This document shows positions 25,411-35,297 of a stretch of DNA of 64,000 bases, piece after piece; the first letter of the stretch is position 1, and each line of letters begins with the position of its first letter. Origin of the DNA: Liolophura sinensis (taxonomy: Eukaryota; Mollusca; Polyplacophora; Chitonida; Chitonidae); the NCBI RefSeq assembly GCF_032854445.1, contig NC_088301.1, positions 57,054,512 to 57,118,511 on the forward strand, in the 5' to 3' direction. The notes below the pieces were generated by a model. It was given only the letters and a program-made list of their open reading frames with translations. It made no database searches and was not told where the DNA came from. The position numbers and the translations under genes are program-made.

Positions 25411-25505
25411 ATCGCCGAAATTCACTAGAGCGGACACACAACGTAATACCAGCGTATTTTTTTCGCTGGTATCGGACGTGTTTGATGCAAGTGAATTTCG
25501 GGGCA
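25411..25505. repeat. Long imperfect palindrome (hairpin-forming, MITE-like)
   Basis: Two arms of about 40 bases mirror each other around a short T-rich loop. ATACCAGCG (25446-25454) pairs with CGCTGGTAT (25464-25472), and CCGAAATTCACT (25415-25426) pairs with AGTGAATTTCGG (25490-25501). The stretches between these are partly complementary (ACACAACG with CGTGTTTG). It could be a foldback element remnant or a structured RNA. No target duplication was established. Confidence 0.6.
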
Positions 25506-26646
25506 GACAAGATCGCTTGCGAAGTCCGGCGAGGACAGGGTAGGCGAATTTGTAGAATATTGATACATACGCCTGTTCGAGCAAATAGATACGCCTAGTG
25601 TGTCTCCGGCTTTAGGGTTTTATTGACCGACCATGCATGCATATTGTGGGTACAACGGCACGGTGTTTTGATTGTGTTTTGTTTTTAACTGAATAAGTAA
25701 AACACTGCATGCTAGTGGAATAAAAAATGGAAGCCAAGACAGCATCTTTGTTCGATACATAATATAAAAAAATAATATTATGTGTAAAAAAACATTGCGA
25801 TATTTTTGTAGATATCTATAATTCACTTTACAAATTTTCGAAAGTACTCGTTGTATCTGTACATTTCACGTGTGGGACTGTGACAAAGTATTCAGCTTGT
25901 CTTTGCTTAATTTATTGCACAGTTCATTGAAGGACAATATTCTTAAGTGACATGTTACCTCTTCTATAGGACTTGACATCTTGTATATCCTGTGTAAAAG
26001 CGTAAAGTCTGTGTGGGCTTCACTCTCTCCACATCCGTGGTGGCCATTTTGTCTGTTTACAACGAGCGAGTGTATGTTAATATTCGGTTCAGAACTCAGC
26101 TCATTTTTCAGGTTACTAGTTGTTTTAGCATGATCTGAATTGTTGTAAAATGTTCCAGTTGAATTGCTGAGTATAATTTTTCACTTTGTTTGCAAGGAAT
26201 GTTTGAGGACTATTTTTGCGTGATACTTCCCTACGCTCCCAGCGCAGTGCTTGGATTCGGGAGTAGCAGGGCATTCAACTGCGTTTATGTTTCTTTCCCA
26301 ATGTAAATATTAGGTGCTTTTATGGAATTTTATTAGTTTGGGAATAATGCTCTTCAGGATATACAAGTACACAAAATCGCTTTCGTCATGCTGATCGAAA
26401 GAATTCTTACTACAGTCTGTACTTGACACTGCGTAAGGTGGAAGTGGGGATAGCCGTACCCCAACCGTTCGATCCCTTTTTGTCAGTTTTCCTTATTCAA
26501 TGTAAATATTTAGTGCTTATTAAACTTCAAGAAAACCGCTCTCACATAAGCACAAAAAGTCTTGTTATATATAGTTCTGTGGTTACAGTTTCCTGCATTT
26601 TTCTCTGGGAAATTAGTTCTCTAAATCTGGTGGATCGGTAAAACTA

Positions 26647-27148
26647 TGTCATGATTGGTTAACTTTGGTCACGTGATCATAGGCCTTTGAAGTATAAATA
26701 TGGAGCCTTCCCAGTATTTGGGGGATGACACACAGCATTTCAAACGGTAAACATCTACCTATATAATAATACACCCTTTAGTGAATACCACTATATTTAG
26801 TGGTAAATATATGGATGATTGGGTATTACATGTAGATATAATACCGTGGTTTAATATGGGGAGTTGGGTTTATGAAATTCGAGTCATCTCCCACCACACT
26901 CAATACCAAGCCTAATACATCAGAACACATGTTATGTATGGGTGATACGTCAGCGAAAGTGAAGTATATGGCAAATCCACATTGACTGCCAATGTCTTTG
27001 TGCCAGATTAAAGAAGTATGTGTTACAGCCAATACTGACTTATGTTAATTGATCTTGTTCTTGATCAGTGTGTTGGTTTGGGATCTAACTATCGACACTT
27101 CATCTTATAAATGACTGATGACCTGTAAAAGTGTGATTGGTGTTTACA
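26647..27148 (+). mobile_element. Probable 5' LTR of a Gypsy element
   Basis: The right end is inferred from the primer-binding site that starts at 27150; the sequence just before it ends TTTACA. A TATAAATA box lies at 26693-26700, about 450 bases upstream, as expected for an LTR promoter. The left end (TGTCATGATTGG at about 26647) is a guess, because no second LTR copy was found for comparison. The 3' LTR seems to be missing where the virus-like element begins. Confidence 0.4.
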
Positions 27149-27149
27149 A

Positions 27150-27166
27150 TGGTGTCAGAAGTGGGA
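27150..27166 (+). other. Primer-binding site complementary to tRNA-Leu
   Basis: The 17 bases TGGTGTCAGAAGTGGGA start with TGG, the complement of the tRNA CCA end, and fit the 3' end of animal tRNA-Leu (TCCCACTTCTGACA followed by CCA). It lies two bases after the presumed LTR end and 160 bases before the gag start, the normal order in a Ty3/Gypsy element. Confidence 0.7.
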
Positions 27167-27325
27167 CACCTGTACAACTTGGTATCCTGTGATGCGAACG
27201 ATTTGGGTGTAGTGGCATTCATACCTGCTTCATATCTCCCCCTAAAGGGATATTGCTGGCTTAAAGAAACTGGGTATGTTTTCCAACTGTTACTCCCCTG
27301 TGTTAACCCATAAAGCCTAATTAAT

Positions 27326-28411
27326 ATGGCTGACAGTCCACATCCAGAAGTGATTATTAATCAAAATGTAGTTGTTGAGCAGGCCGATGAAGAAAATTGC
27401 AACTCTGATGACCAATAGGAGGATTACCATAGCCTCAGACTTACCTGATATTGCTGAAAATGGTGACGAATCCAGTCCAGCCTTCGGTCAAGGTAATAGG
27501 AGAAGGAAAGACTTTCCACCTGAAGCCTCACATCATGTGAAAAGGAAAAATTCACATGCTCATGGGTTTGGGGATTTTTCCTCTGATAAAATGAGCGAAG
27601 TGCAATTATCAAGCTAAAACAAGTTCCATATGATGGTAAACATAACTGTGAGGAATATTACTCACACTTTCTTGAGCCTTTCTTGAGATTGTGGACACTA
27701 CATGAGAAAGTACTAGTCTTAGCAGCTAGTTTAAGAGGTCCAGCTACGACATTTTTTATTGGTATTTCTGAAGAAGAGAAATGTTACTTCCCTGCACTAA
27801 CCAGGATGCTAAAGGAACGCTTCGGTAGTAGTCGTCAGCAGAATAAATGGCTCACTAAACTTGAAGGCAGGGTACGTCAACCAGACGAAACTATCTCAAC
27901 TCTGGGCGATGACCTGCGACAAATCCACAGTCCACAGAAAGCATATGCTAATGTAGACGTCTATGCTCAAGAGGCTTTAGCTTTAAATCAACTCCACAAA
28001 AGTGTATCTGTCGAAATGAAGTGTCGATATTTCCACAAGGGTTGTAGAAGCATAACTGATGCTGTCAACGTTATAGAACGTTACGAAGCACTTGTAGGTG
28101 AAAGGGATAAGAAGAAAACTGGGACTCTAAGGGTTACACAGACAGCCGATTCAGTTCCTCAAGGCAGTAGCATTACTGGGCTGGAGGAATTGTTAGAGTG
28201 CCTGGAAAAACTTGAGAGTGGGGCTAGAAACAATTGTTACAGGTCTAAAGGCAATGTTAATAACAGTAACAACAAGAGACCTGTAAACGTGGGCAAGGAA
28301 GTTTACATATGTAATTTTCCTGACCATGACTGTAGAGAATGCCCACAGCGGAAAGGCAATGGCCCTCAGCCACTAGTTAATGAACCTTGTTGGCCAGGGG
28401 CAAAAGGGTGA
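27326..28411 (+). pseudogene. gag: Ty3/Gypsy gag, broken
   Basis: Gag builds the virus-like particle of the retrotransposon. A start ATG lies at 27326, and the frame shifts near 27415 and again near 27617. The main open piece (27683-28411, 242 codons) shows a capsid-like helical region with LWTLHEKVLVLAASLRGPA and KERFGSS, then RVRQPDETISTLGDDLRQI and the VEMKCRYFHKG region. A degenerate zinc-knuckle-like segment (CNFPDHDCRECPQRKG) follows near the end. The pattern is that of invertebrate Gypsy gag proteins. It overlaps the protease frame that follows. Confidence 0.8.
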
Positions 28412-28860
28412 GGAGAGTCCTGAATCAAACATAGTATTAGAAAGTGAAGTTAGTAACACTGAATATGAAAAACAGGACAATAAGAGAGTAACATTGTGTG
28501 TTGGTCAACACAGTGAAATAGGAAAATGGAACAATGGTATGTTAGTAACAGCCTTAATAAAGGGGACAGAAGAGCTCACACCATTATTGGTTGAGAGTGG
28601 GTCAGCTATGACACTCAGAGTACAACTTGAAAACCTACTCAGTGCAAACGGAGAAAACTGGAACTTTATGGTTCTGCTGAGTTGTGCTTGCAATTGGGAA
28701 AAACTGTCTATCGTCACAGTATTATAGTATGTGACATAACAGTTCCTGGAATACTTGGGCAACATTTTCTCTTAAAACATGTAAGGAAGATTGATTATCA
28801 GTGGTTAAAGCTGGAAACTGAAAAATCTCTCATACCTTGTTGGACTGGTGGTGAAATATA
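28380..28860 (+). pseudogene. pol: Gypsy protease region, broken
   Basis: Downstream of gag, a frame reads ALIKGTEELTPLLVESGSAMTL, which occupies the position of a retropepsin active-site segment; the expected catalytic D-S/T-G reads E-S-G. A later segment (VPGILGQHFLLKHVRKIDY) looks like the C-terminal part of the domain, reached through frameshifts near 28680-28730. Coding similarity stops at about 28855, where unrelated repeat DNA begins, so the polyprotein is cut before RT. Confidence 0.65.
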
Positions 28861-29222
28861 AGCGTCATGTCCCACATTCGTATACAATTCGTAGTCCGTA
28901 AAGGGCGTTCCAAGTCGATAATCGCAAGATCCATTTCCAAAACAACGTTTAACACTAGCTCCCAAATGATATGTACATGCCATATGCAGGGCCCTTTGGT
29001 ATATTGCTATCCAAATAAGGATAATTTACAATATCAAAATTGAAATTATCCCTTTTGACGTAAAGGCGGCGTGAAAGGAGACCTTGTCCGTCTATGTACA
29101 GATATAGATCCAAGTAAAATGTACCATCAGGACTATCTCTTGTCTCCTTTTAATCCAATGAAGGCGGGCAGATTTCCTTGACCACTTCAGCAATATGAGG
29201 GTTATTTAACGCCAGTAGATCA
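28860..29222 (-). mobile_element. RT-like repeat fragment (copy 2) within the Gypsy pol gene
   Basis: This block is on the minus strand relative to the Gypsy element and replaces its RT. Right to left it reads RYIGDLLALNN (a YxDD-type motif with the first Asp changed to Gly), CPPSLD, a stop, SPDGTFYLDLYLYID, then KRDNFNFDIVNYPYLDSN and PAYGMYIS. The left 110 bases (28860-28970) match 54900-55035 in reverse orientation, and landmarks overlap dispersed repeat block B. It is therefore a piece of the dispersed repeat family that also appears at 49 kb. Confidence 0.6.
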
Positions 29223-29227
29223 CCAAT

Positions 29228-29725
29228 ATACCGTTTGGATGTCAAGATTTTATTCTTGACACTGACGGTAGTGACACAACAGTTGGCGCGGTACTTTCTC
29301 AGGAATTTGACGGATGTGAAAGAGTGATAACTTACATGAGTCATACCTTCAATAAACATGGGATGTCTTACTGTGTCACTAGAAAGGAATTGTTGGCTGT
29401 CGTTATGGCTCTGAAGCATTTCCATCCTTATGTTTATAAATAGAAGATTTTACTGAGGACTGATAATGCTGCAGTTAGCTGGATGAAAAGCCTTGAACAT
29501 CCCACAGGAGAACCAGCACGATGGTTAAAAACACTGGGGAGGTATAACCTAAAGGTAAAGCATCGTGCAGGAGCTATACAAACGCTGATCAATGCACTTT
29601 CCATGATACCAGGTAAAGTATGTGCAAAACAGCAGGAACTACAGGATTCAGTTATTCCTGCGACTGGTTTGAACACGGACCGACTCTTTGACCACGCAAT
29701 GTATCAGGCCCGAGCTATAACGTGA
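29228..29725 (+). pseudogene. pol: Gypsy RNase H domain and linker, broken
   Basis: RNase H degrades the RNA strand during reverse transcription. The frame shows FILDTDGSDTTVGAVLSQ (first catalytic Asp), YCVTRKELLAVVMALKHF (catalytic Glu), a stop at about 29440, then LLRTDNAAVSWM (second Asp). The final A-D-A-L-S motif of the family reads INALS here. The coding frame changes at least once. No RT domain precedes it in this copy. Confidence 0.8.
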
Positions 29726-29929
29726 AGCCAGGATAAACCAGAGATAATTGATAATATAAGGCGGCATCAATTAAAGGATAATAGTGTTGGACCCATGCTA
29801 CTGGCTGTTGAATCTGGCGATAGGCGGCCTGACTGGTCATTAGTGTATCACCTCCCCTCAACCTTTAAGACTCTTCGGGGACAGACTGGTTGTGAAGGAT
29901 GGTATCGTATGTAGAAGGTGGGTAAATAA

Positions 29930-30493
29930 TGACAGGATAATGCCACATTCGATAGTTCCTGAAGAGTCAGTCAGTGATAAAATATTACCATCATATACCT
30001 TCAGCAGGGCATCTTGGAGCTGACATAATGCTTGGTAGAATTACACAGTCATTTTAGTGGCCGTACATGAGAGGACATGTCCAGGAATATGGCTCAAAAT
30101 GTGCACAGCACGGAAAACACCACAAAATCTAGGTCGGGGCAACATTAGGACGATATCTTGTTGGAGAATCAATGGAACGACTAGCTGTGGATATTCTAGG
30201 GCCTATGCCAGTTACCTATATGGGAACCGTTATGTTCTTGTCACCAAATGGACAGAAGCAGTAGCTTTACCAGACCAAGAAAGCTCTACAGTTGCCAAGG
30301 CATTAGTTAAAAACACCTTTTCTGCAGATTTGGAACTCCTGGGCAGATCCATTCAGGAACAAGGGACAAATTTTGAATCTTATCTTTTGGTATGTGTGAT
30401 CTTTTACAGATTCACAAAACTAGAAGCATAAGTATGAGACCAAGTCAAACGGAAGTGTAGAACGGTTTAACCACACACTTGCCTCCATACTTA
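29930..30493 (+). pseudogene. pol: Gypsy integrase, N-terminal and catalytic part, split by a transposon
   Basis: The integrase H2C2 finger is visible around 29990-30130 (HIPSAGHLG, then a Cys/His pair). It is followed by the rve core with ERLAVDILGPMP (first catalytic Asp) and TKWTEAVALPDQESSTVAKAL. The C-terminal part of the core ends in VERFNHTLASIL just before position 30494. Frameshifts and stops occur near 30045, 30175 and 30430. Continuation of the same domain is found at 33209, after a 2.7-kb insertion. Confidence 0.8.
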
Positions 30494-30649
30494 AGCCCGG
30501 CGCAGACGAGAGCTAGGAAAATTCATTCGTGACACTTGCCTTTAGCACATAACTCTCGTCTGCGGGGCAACTTTTCTTTTAAGTTTTTGCCTTTCCTGAC
30601 TCTATGCCAAATATCTAACGTGTTTGATAATTTCTGTCATTCGTGAACG

Positions 30650-31319
30650 ATGGCTAGCCGTGTGCGCCGAACGAAAGCTATCTCTTTCCAAGTAGTCGTG
30701 AATGAGCAGGCGCGTCGTGGTCATATGATCTGTAACATGGCGGTCCCTAACGACCTCATAACAGACGCTACGTTAGAGGACAGGCTAGTTGAATTATGAC
30801 TAGACCATCCGTGTTTGTATGACGTTAGATCGCCTGAATTTAGAGACAGGGATAAGAGGACGACGGCACAAGAGTAAATAGCCAACAAGCTTGGTCATAC
30901 TGGCAATCCTTATATTCCTAAATCCAAAACCTACGGGTCTGTCAGCAACCTACGGTCGTGGTTACATTAAGAATTGAACTCTCCATGCTCCTACCAATCT
31001 ATTATTATTGACATATTGCTCACGGCGGCTTTAAATTCCTATTAATCAATTAATTGGTTTGCAACAGTAGTGATTGCAGTAGATTCTGCTTTTGGATAAG
31101 CAATTGCATATGTCTTTTATTCCTTGTTTTTAAATTCAATTTTCAGAAGGATGGGTGAAAACTAAGTTCACAGCACTCAGAAATAGTTATTCCAAAGCTG
31201 AGAAAAAAACAAATAGTGGGAGTGCTAGAAAGACCTTAACGAAGAGTGCCAGTTGGTTGTTGGAAAGATTGCAGTTCCTTGCCCAACATAATGCGATAGG
31301 AAAGCAGTATCAAACCTAG
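30650..31319 (+). pseudogene. MADF/Myb-SANT-like DNA-binding protein of the transposon, broken
   Basis: Exon 1 (30650-30902) starts with ATG and contains TLEDRLVEL, a stop, LDHPCLYDVRSPEFRDRDKR and an AQE/IANKLG segment interrupted by a second stop. Exon 2 (31147-31319) follows a TTTTCAG acceptor and reads EGWVKTKFTALRNSYSKAEK, then SASWLLERLQFL and a stop. Together they show the three-helix MADF pattern. In PIF/Harbinger elements such a protein helps recruit the transposase to DNA (family knowledge). The exon 1 donor would be GC rather than GT. Two nonsense codons make this copy inactive. Confidence 0.65.
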
Positions 31320-31404
31320 ATCCAGTAATAAAAAAGCCTACCCTTCCTGTCAACCCCAACCCTTTTTTACTATATTTTCCCTTCCTACACTCCATGCATT
31401 ATGT

Positions 31405-31652
31405 TCAAATGAGCCCTTGTATCTCAGCATTTTCTTATCAAGCACCAGGGTCTCTAGTGCAGCGTAATGGCCCTGGTGCCTCTCACCATGCAATCCCTGC
31501 AAGTTCAATCCCCGCCTGCCTATAGTTGTTGGTTTTCCCCAGCTGTGCCCGGCTTCCTCACCATAATGCTGGCCGCCGTTGTATAAATGAAATATTATAC
31601 GTAGTATAAAGTGAGTGCAGCGTAAAACATCAACCAAATAAATAAATATTAT
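31405..31652 (+). mobile_element. Diverged tRNA-derived SINE, family 1
   Basis: The order matches the SINE at 49438-49709: a head with GCAGCGTAATGGCCCTGGTG.., a B-box-like AAGTTCAATCC, the TGCCCGGCTTCCTCACCATA block, CATAATGCTGGCCGCCGTTG, an ATATTATACG.. block and a tail AACCAAATAAATAAAT. It is more diverged than the other copies and lies inside the Harbinger-like element. Confidence 0.7.
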
Positions 31653-31967
31653 CAAATATGTCTAAACTTATGTATAACCTCATATAGCGGTTCAAGCCCA
31701 GGAATGGGCAGCAGCAGGAATGAAGCTTAGTGTAGCTTCATAACTTCAGACATACTACTGAAAAACATGTTATTACTGTGTTACTTTATTAACATTCTCA
31801 TAAACAGTATCTACATGTAACTCATGCTGATTCACTGGGTGGAACAAATTCAACCCAGGTTGGCAGGTCTTCCCGCTCAAACCAGAGAAAAACATGGAAT
31901 GAGCCCGGGTTTGAGTTAGTGATCGAGCTAGCTAGTTATTTTTTTCTCTTCTCCCTCTTCCTACCGC

Positions 31968-32290
31968 TTCGGTGGTATAGTGGTTAGAGCGTCCGCCTCG
32001 AGGACGGAGATCCAGGATTCAGCCTGGGTCGAGTAACACCAATGACTTTTAAAATGGAACTTGTTGCTGCCTCGCTCGGCGCTCAGCATTGAGAGGTTAA
32101 GCAAATAAACAGGACTGGTTGGCCCGGTGTCAGTATAATATGTCTGGTGTCTTCGGCGTGATATTCCAGTGCCAGCAGCACTTTGGCGGCTTGGACTCGC
32201 CCTGCTGCAAGAAGACACACTATAAGAAGGACTCGTTGTGGTCATATGACTGAAACATTGTTAAGTACGTCGTTAAACGCCAAGCACTCA
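31968..32290 (+). mobile_element. tRNA-derived SINE, family 2
   Basis: The head looks like a tRNA gene with an A box (GGTATAGTGGTTAGAGCGTC) and a degenerate B box (GGATTCAGCCTGGGT). A body follows with TGTTGCTGCCTCGCTCGGCG, GGTTGGCCCGGTGTCAGTAT and CTTCGGCGTGATATTCCAGT, and a tail GTCGTTAAACGCCAAGCACT. The body is reminiscent of the V-SINE-type RUDI family described in molluscs, from memory and without alignment. A second copy lies at 53560-53768 on the opposite strand. It is not a functional tRNA gene. Confidence 0.8.
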
Positions 32291-33208
32291 CTCTCCTTCA
32301 TTTGATAGAATTTTAATGTGAAAGATGCACCGCAGTTTTTTTGTAACCAACAAATCTATATGTACAAATGTCCAACGTCACCTCTTTATCTAGTAATCTG
32401 CCAATAATGCAAATTATTGACAATGAGAGTTGCAACACCTCGTCATCTGCGTATCTATGTTGTCAGCGGAAAAATATAACTGAACATGGAAAACTACTGG
32501 GGCTGTAGACGGGACACTGGAATTTTATACCTAACTATCAAAGTAGATATCAGGCAACCATGAAAAAGAAAAAAAGTGAGCCCAGAACACATTGTCATCT
32601 ATGCATCCATCAAAAACTTAAATTGTAGTCAATATCTATAAATAGTATATGTAGGCAAAATGGTTACCTACTTACAAATGAAAACACTGGAGTTGTAGCC
32701 AAGCCATTAACGCCGGGCGTATAAAAAATCCGTCAAAATGGGTTTAGCCGCAGCTGATATAGATAAACGAATTTTCAAGTATAATTTTACGAAATGGTGG
32801 TCTTTTCTCTTAAACAGACAATACCGTAGAATTTCTGTATTTGGACTTTTATATGCCTTGAATTCATAAAGTAGCTTAGCATGCTGTAGGCTTAAATATA
32901 AGTAAAAGAAGACAAATTGGGCTGGAAAATCGCGTTGTTATGAACGTTTTTGCTATATGCAATAACCAATGAATATTCAACTTTAGGGCGGCCCGTTTTT
33001 AGAACTGTCACTCAAGAACATGCATATGGCATCAGCATTGCTCCAAAAACGTCAACGGTATGACGCAAACATTGGCTACACATGTTCAATATTTCTGTGA
33101 CGTCATGACGTCACAACTGCCTTCGCGCAGAATTACTTTTCGTGCATACATTAACTATGGTATTTTGAGTCTGGTTGGAAAATTAATAGCTCTCGTCAGC
33201 TCTGGGCT

Positions 33209-33750
33209 TACGAAATGGATTATGAAATGGAACAAAGGAGATGGAATGAGTACATGCCCCAGGTCATGCTGGCATACAGGGCATCTAAACATTCAAGCAC
33301 AAATTATCCCCAAACATGATGGTGTTTGGAAGAGAGGTCGTCGTGCCGCTTCAAGAAGGACCAGATGAAGAGCGGTGCGACTTTCATATGATTCATATGT
33401 AATATACTTACGAACAGGCCACACAGCAGTGCAAGAGTTGTCATTTGCAGACATCGGCTACTTGAGCTGGTGTGTACATACTGTACAGAAAAGGAAGCCC
33501 CTTCCAGGAGAACCCATTGGCTTGAAACGTCAAGTACAAACTCGTCATAGAGAGGCAGCTAGACGACTCCCGTTAAGGTTCGTTTCAGAACCAAACGGTT
33601 TTCGGCTCACCATTACTCCAGAGGACTACGTGGACGTGATTGGTCACCCTCCATGGAATTCTAACTGTCAGCAGAGACAAGAAGTTAGTGAGGAACTGGT
33701 GTGATAGGGTGAAGATACAAAGTAGAACACCCAAAGATTGGAGGCAGGTG
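33209..33750 (+). pseudogene. pol: Gypsy integrase C-terminal part
   Basis: This is the continuation of the integrase split at 30494. A segment reading RRWNEYMPQVMLAYRASKHS, followed by a GREVVVPLQ-like piece in a shifted frame, is typical for the end of the Gypsy integrase core and its C-terminal extension. Degenerate coding continues to about 33700. A purine-rich stretch (GGAGGCAGGTGGGATGATGA, 33738-33757) could be the polypurine tract. The 3' LTR expected next is absent. Confidence 0.65.
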
Positions 33751-33785
33751 GGATGATGATTCAAAAGGCAGTTTCTGCCAAGCAA

Positions 33786-34136
33786 TCAGTCCAGCTTAGA
33801 ACCAGCTGTGATCAGCATGAAGTCGACAGAGTTCACTGTGTGGCTGCGCACTCCAGGAAAGGCTTGATTGACTTGTTCAGAGCTGGGCCAGGCCATGTTG
33901 CAGGATGAAAGAGCCATGCAAGCCATGGCGAGGAAGCTCTCAGTCACCCCCACACCCACAGCCAGGAGGGCGAGCTGCAATTTGGCAAGAAACTCGCTGT
34001 TTAATGACAGACACACCTTCTTCTTCTCGGGAGATTGTTGCTGCTCGGCAATGGTTGATACCAGGGCAGGCACAGAAGCTGAGCGTTTCATCCTGATGGC
34101 AGCATGCAGGGGGTTCATGGTAGTAGAGCGTTTCAT
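33786..34136 (-). CDS. Unidentified protein of the virus-like element
   Basis: A 116-codon open frame starts MKRSTTMNPLHAAIRMKRSA and has a central hydrophobic segment (LALLAVGVGVTESFLAMACM) that could be a membrane helix or a buried helix. Its composition is GC-rich and coding-like, unlike the Gypsy DNA to its left. It lies 150 bases downstream of an array of CCAAT/E2F-like motifs and a GGATAAAAG TATA-like box (34252-34260), which fits a leftward promoter. I cannot assign a function. Membership in the virus-like element is inferred from composition and promoter similarity with the right end. Confidence 0.45.
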   Translation of the reverse strand: MKRSTTMNPLHAAIRMKRSASVPALVSTIAEQQQSPEKKKVCLSLNSEFLAKLQLALLAVGVGVTESFLAMACMALSSCNMAWPSSEQVNQAFPGVRSHTVNSVDFMLITAGSKLD

Positions 34137-34251
34137 CTCGGCAGTCAGGTAAGCATTGTAGCAGGTCTCTTCTCTCGGCAGGCAGTAGGATCGTAAGCAG
34201 ACAGGTAGGCCGTCAGGAAAGTGTGAGGATGCTGGTTGTCGTCTTCGACTT

Positions 34252-34586
34252 TTATCCTATCCACGCGGAACTCAACGACACGGTGATTGGTCCGTCAAAA
34301 CTTACATAACCCGTTCTAGCTCGCTGATTGCTCCGTTTTTGGTGTGATCCATTGGTCGGTTTTTGGTGCAAATGGTGCTCATCCATTGGTCCGTTTTGGC
34401 GCCAGGGAGCTGTTTGGAGCTGTTCCACTCAACTTTACAAGCCGACGTTTTTGCTCCGTTTTTACTCCCATCTCGCTGATTGATCCATCCACACTAACCA
34501 CCCATGCCGTGACGGAAAAACCCCGTGACCTAACCACGTACATAGGTCACACCTGTCACACACGCACGACGACAGGTGTGACGTCA
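34252..34586 (-). promoter_or_regulatory. Left CCAAT/E2F/CRE promoter module
   Basis: Two clear units of the form CCATTGGTC.GTTTTGGCGC start at 34349 and 34383, and weaker versions start at about 34284 and 34326. Each holds an inverted CCAAT box (ATTGG); the best unit (34383-34402) also holds TTTTGGCGC, an E2F-type site. A consensus CRE/ATF octamer TGACGTCA lies at 34579-34586, and a leftward TATA-like GGATAAAAG lies at 34252-34260. A block AACTTTACAAGCCGACGTTT (34431-34450) is shared with the right module. Factor binding is inferred from motifs only. Confidence 0.55.
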
Positions 34587-34692
34587 CTCCCTACCTCCTG
34601 GCTGGGAGTGCCGTCACACCGCTAGTTTCTCCACCTCAAAACGAGTTTCTCCCGCCTCAAAACGGAGAAAACTGCGTAGGATATACTACTTT

Positions 34693-35098
34693 GCCGCCGG
34701 GCCCTTTAGAAAAAGCCACCAACCTTTATCGGCACGCCACTACGGGCGCTCGGCTCGTATCTTCAACACCTTTTCCCCGGGGAGCATGACCCTTCACACA
34801 CAGCTCCCTGAGTTCTACCATCCACCATCTCCATGCTTCTTGCACCAACGTATGCCGTCCCCCAACTATATACAGATCCGGCAAACCCGCCGCCTGGCCC
34901 GTTAGAAAAAAACACAACCTTTGTCGGTGCACCACTACGGACGCTCAACTCGTGTCTTCAACATCTCTCCCCGGGGAGCATGACCCTTCACGCACACCTC
35001 CCTAGTTCTCCCATTCACCATCTCCATGTTTCTTGCCACACTCCACACTCCAACTATATAGATTTCCGGCAAACGCGCCGCCTGTCCCGTTAGTGTTT
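34693..35098. repeat. About 190-bp tandem repeat, two copies plus a start of a third
   Basis: Units begin near 34695, 34890 and 35078 (the GCC..TTAG landmark at 34701, 34897 and 35085). Each contains CTTCAACA, CCCCGGGGAGCATGACCCTT, a CCATCTCCATG segment and CAACTATATA..GAT..CCGGCAAAC before the next unit. The CTATATA near each unit end could serve as a TATA box for rightward transcription toward the polymerase. The function is unknown; the repeats may be replication or packaging sequences of the element. Confidence 0.75.
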
Positions 35099-35185
35099 TT
35101 TGGGGGGTTTTAAAATTTTTTTTAGTTTACCAATAAAAGATTACCTTATACAAAACATGTGCCAATATTTGAACAAAAAAAATAC

Positions 35186-35231
35186 AATACAAGAATAATC
35201 CAATACAAGAATAATCCAATACGAGAATAAC
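35186..35231. repeat. 16-bp tandem repeat
   Basis: Two perfect units of AATACAAGAATAATCC at 35186-35201 and 35202-35217 are followed by a partial third unit with changes. The AT-rich stretch lies just after the end of the leftward RING gene and before the GC-rich 190-bp repeats. Confidence 0.8.
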
Positions 35232-35297
35232 AATGGTGAGGAATTACCATCATTTTACCATTTCTTCTTATTATTATATTATCATATTATTATAACG

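Larger units (their letters stand above)
30494..33208. mobile_element. Harbinger-like DNA transposon inserted in the Gypsy integrase
   Basis: The ends are imperfect terminal inverted repeats: AGCCCGGCGCAGACGAGAGC.. at 30494-30515 against the reverse complement of 33187-33208, 19 of 22 positions identical. TTA occurs on both sides (30491-30493 and 33208-33210). It can be read as a TTA target duplication overlapping the right end by one base, or as a TA duplication with aligned ends. The left end has a subterminal hairpin, with CGCAGACGAGAG repeated in reverse at 30549-30562. Inside is a MADF/Myb-like gene (30650-31319) of the type that accompanies PIF/Harbinger transposases; the transposase itself is not seen. 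Two SINEs have jumped into it. Integrase homology resumes immediately to the right, which confirms the boundaries. Confidence 0.75.

Noticed and set aside
31968-32040. tRNA-like sequence that could be annotated as a tRNA gene
   Set aside because: It is the head of a SINE: a body and tail follow, a second copy exists at 53560-53768, and the B box is degenerate.
26647-33750. A matching 3' LTR for the first Gypsy element
   Set aside because: No second copy of the TATAAATA region or of the sequence before the primer site was found near 33.7 kb or elsewhere.
33868-34152. 94-codon + strand frame opposite the unknown leftward ORF
   Set aside because: It is the antisense of the better-supported minus-strand ORF, which has a promoter-like region in front of it.
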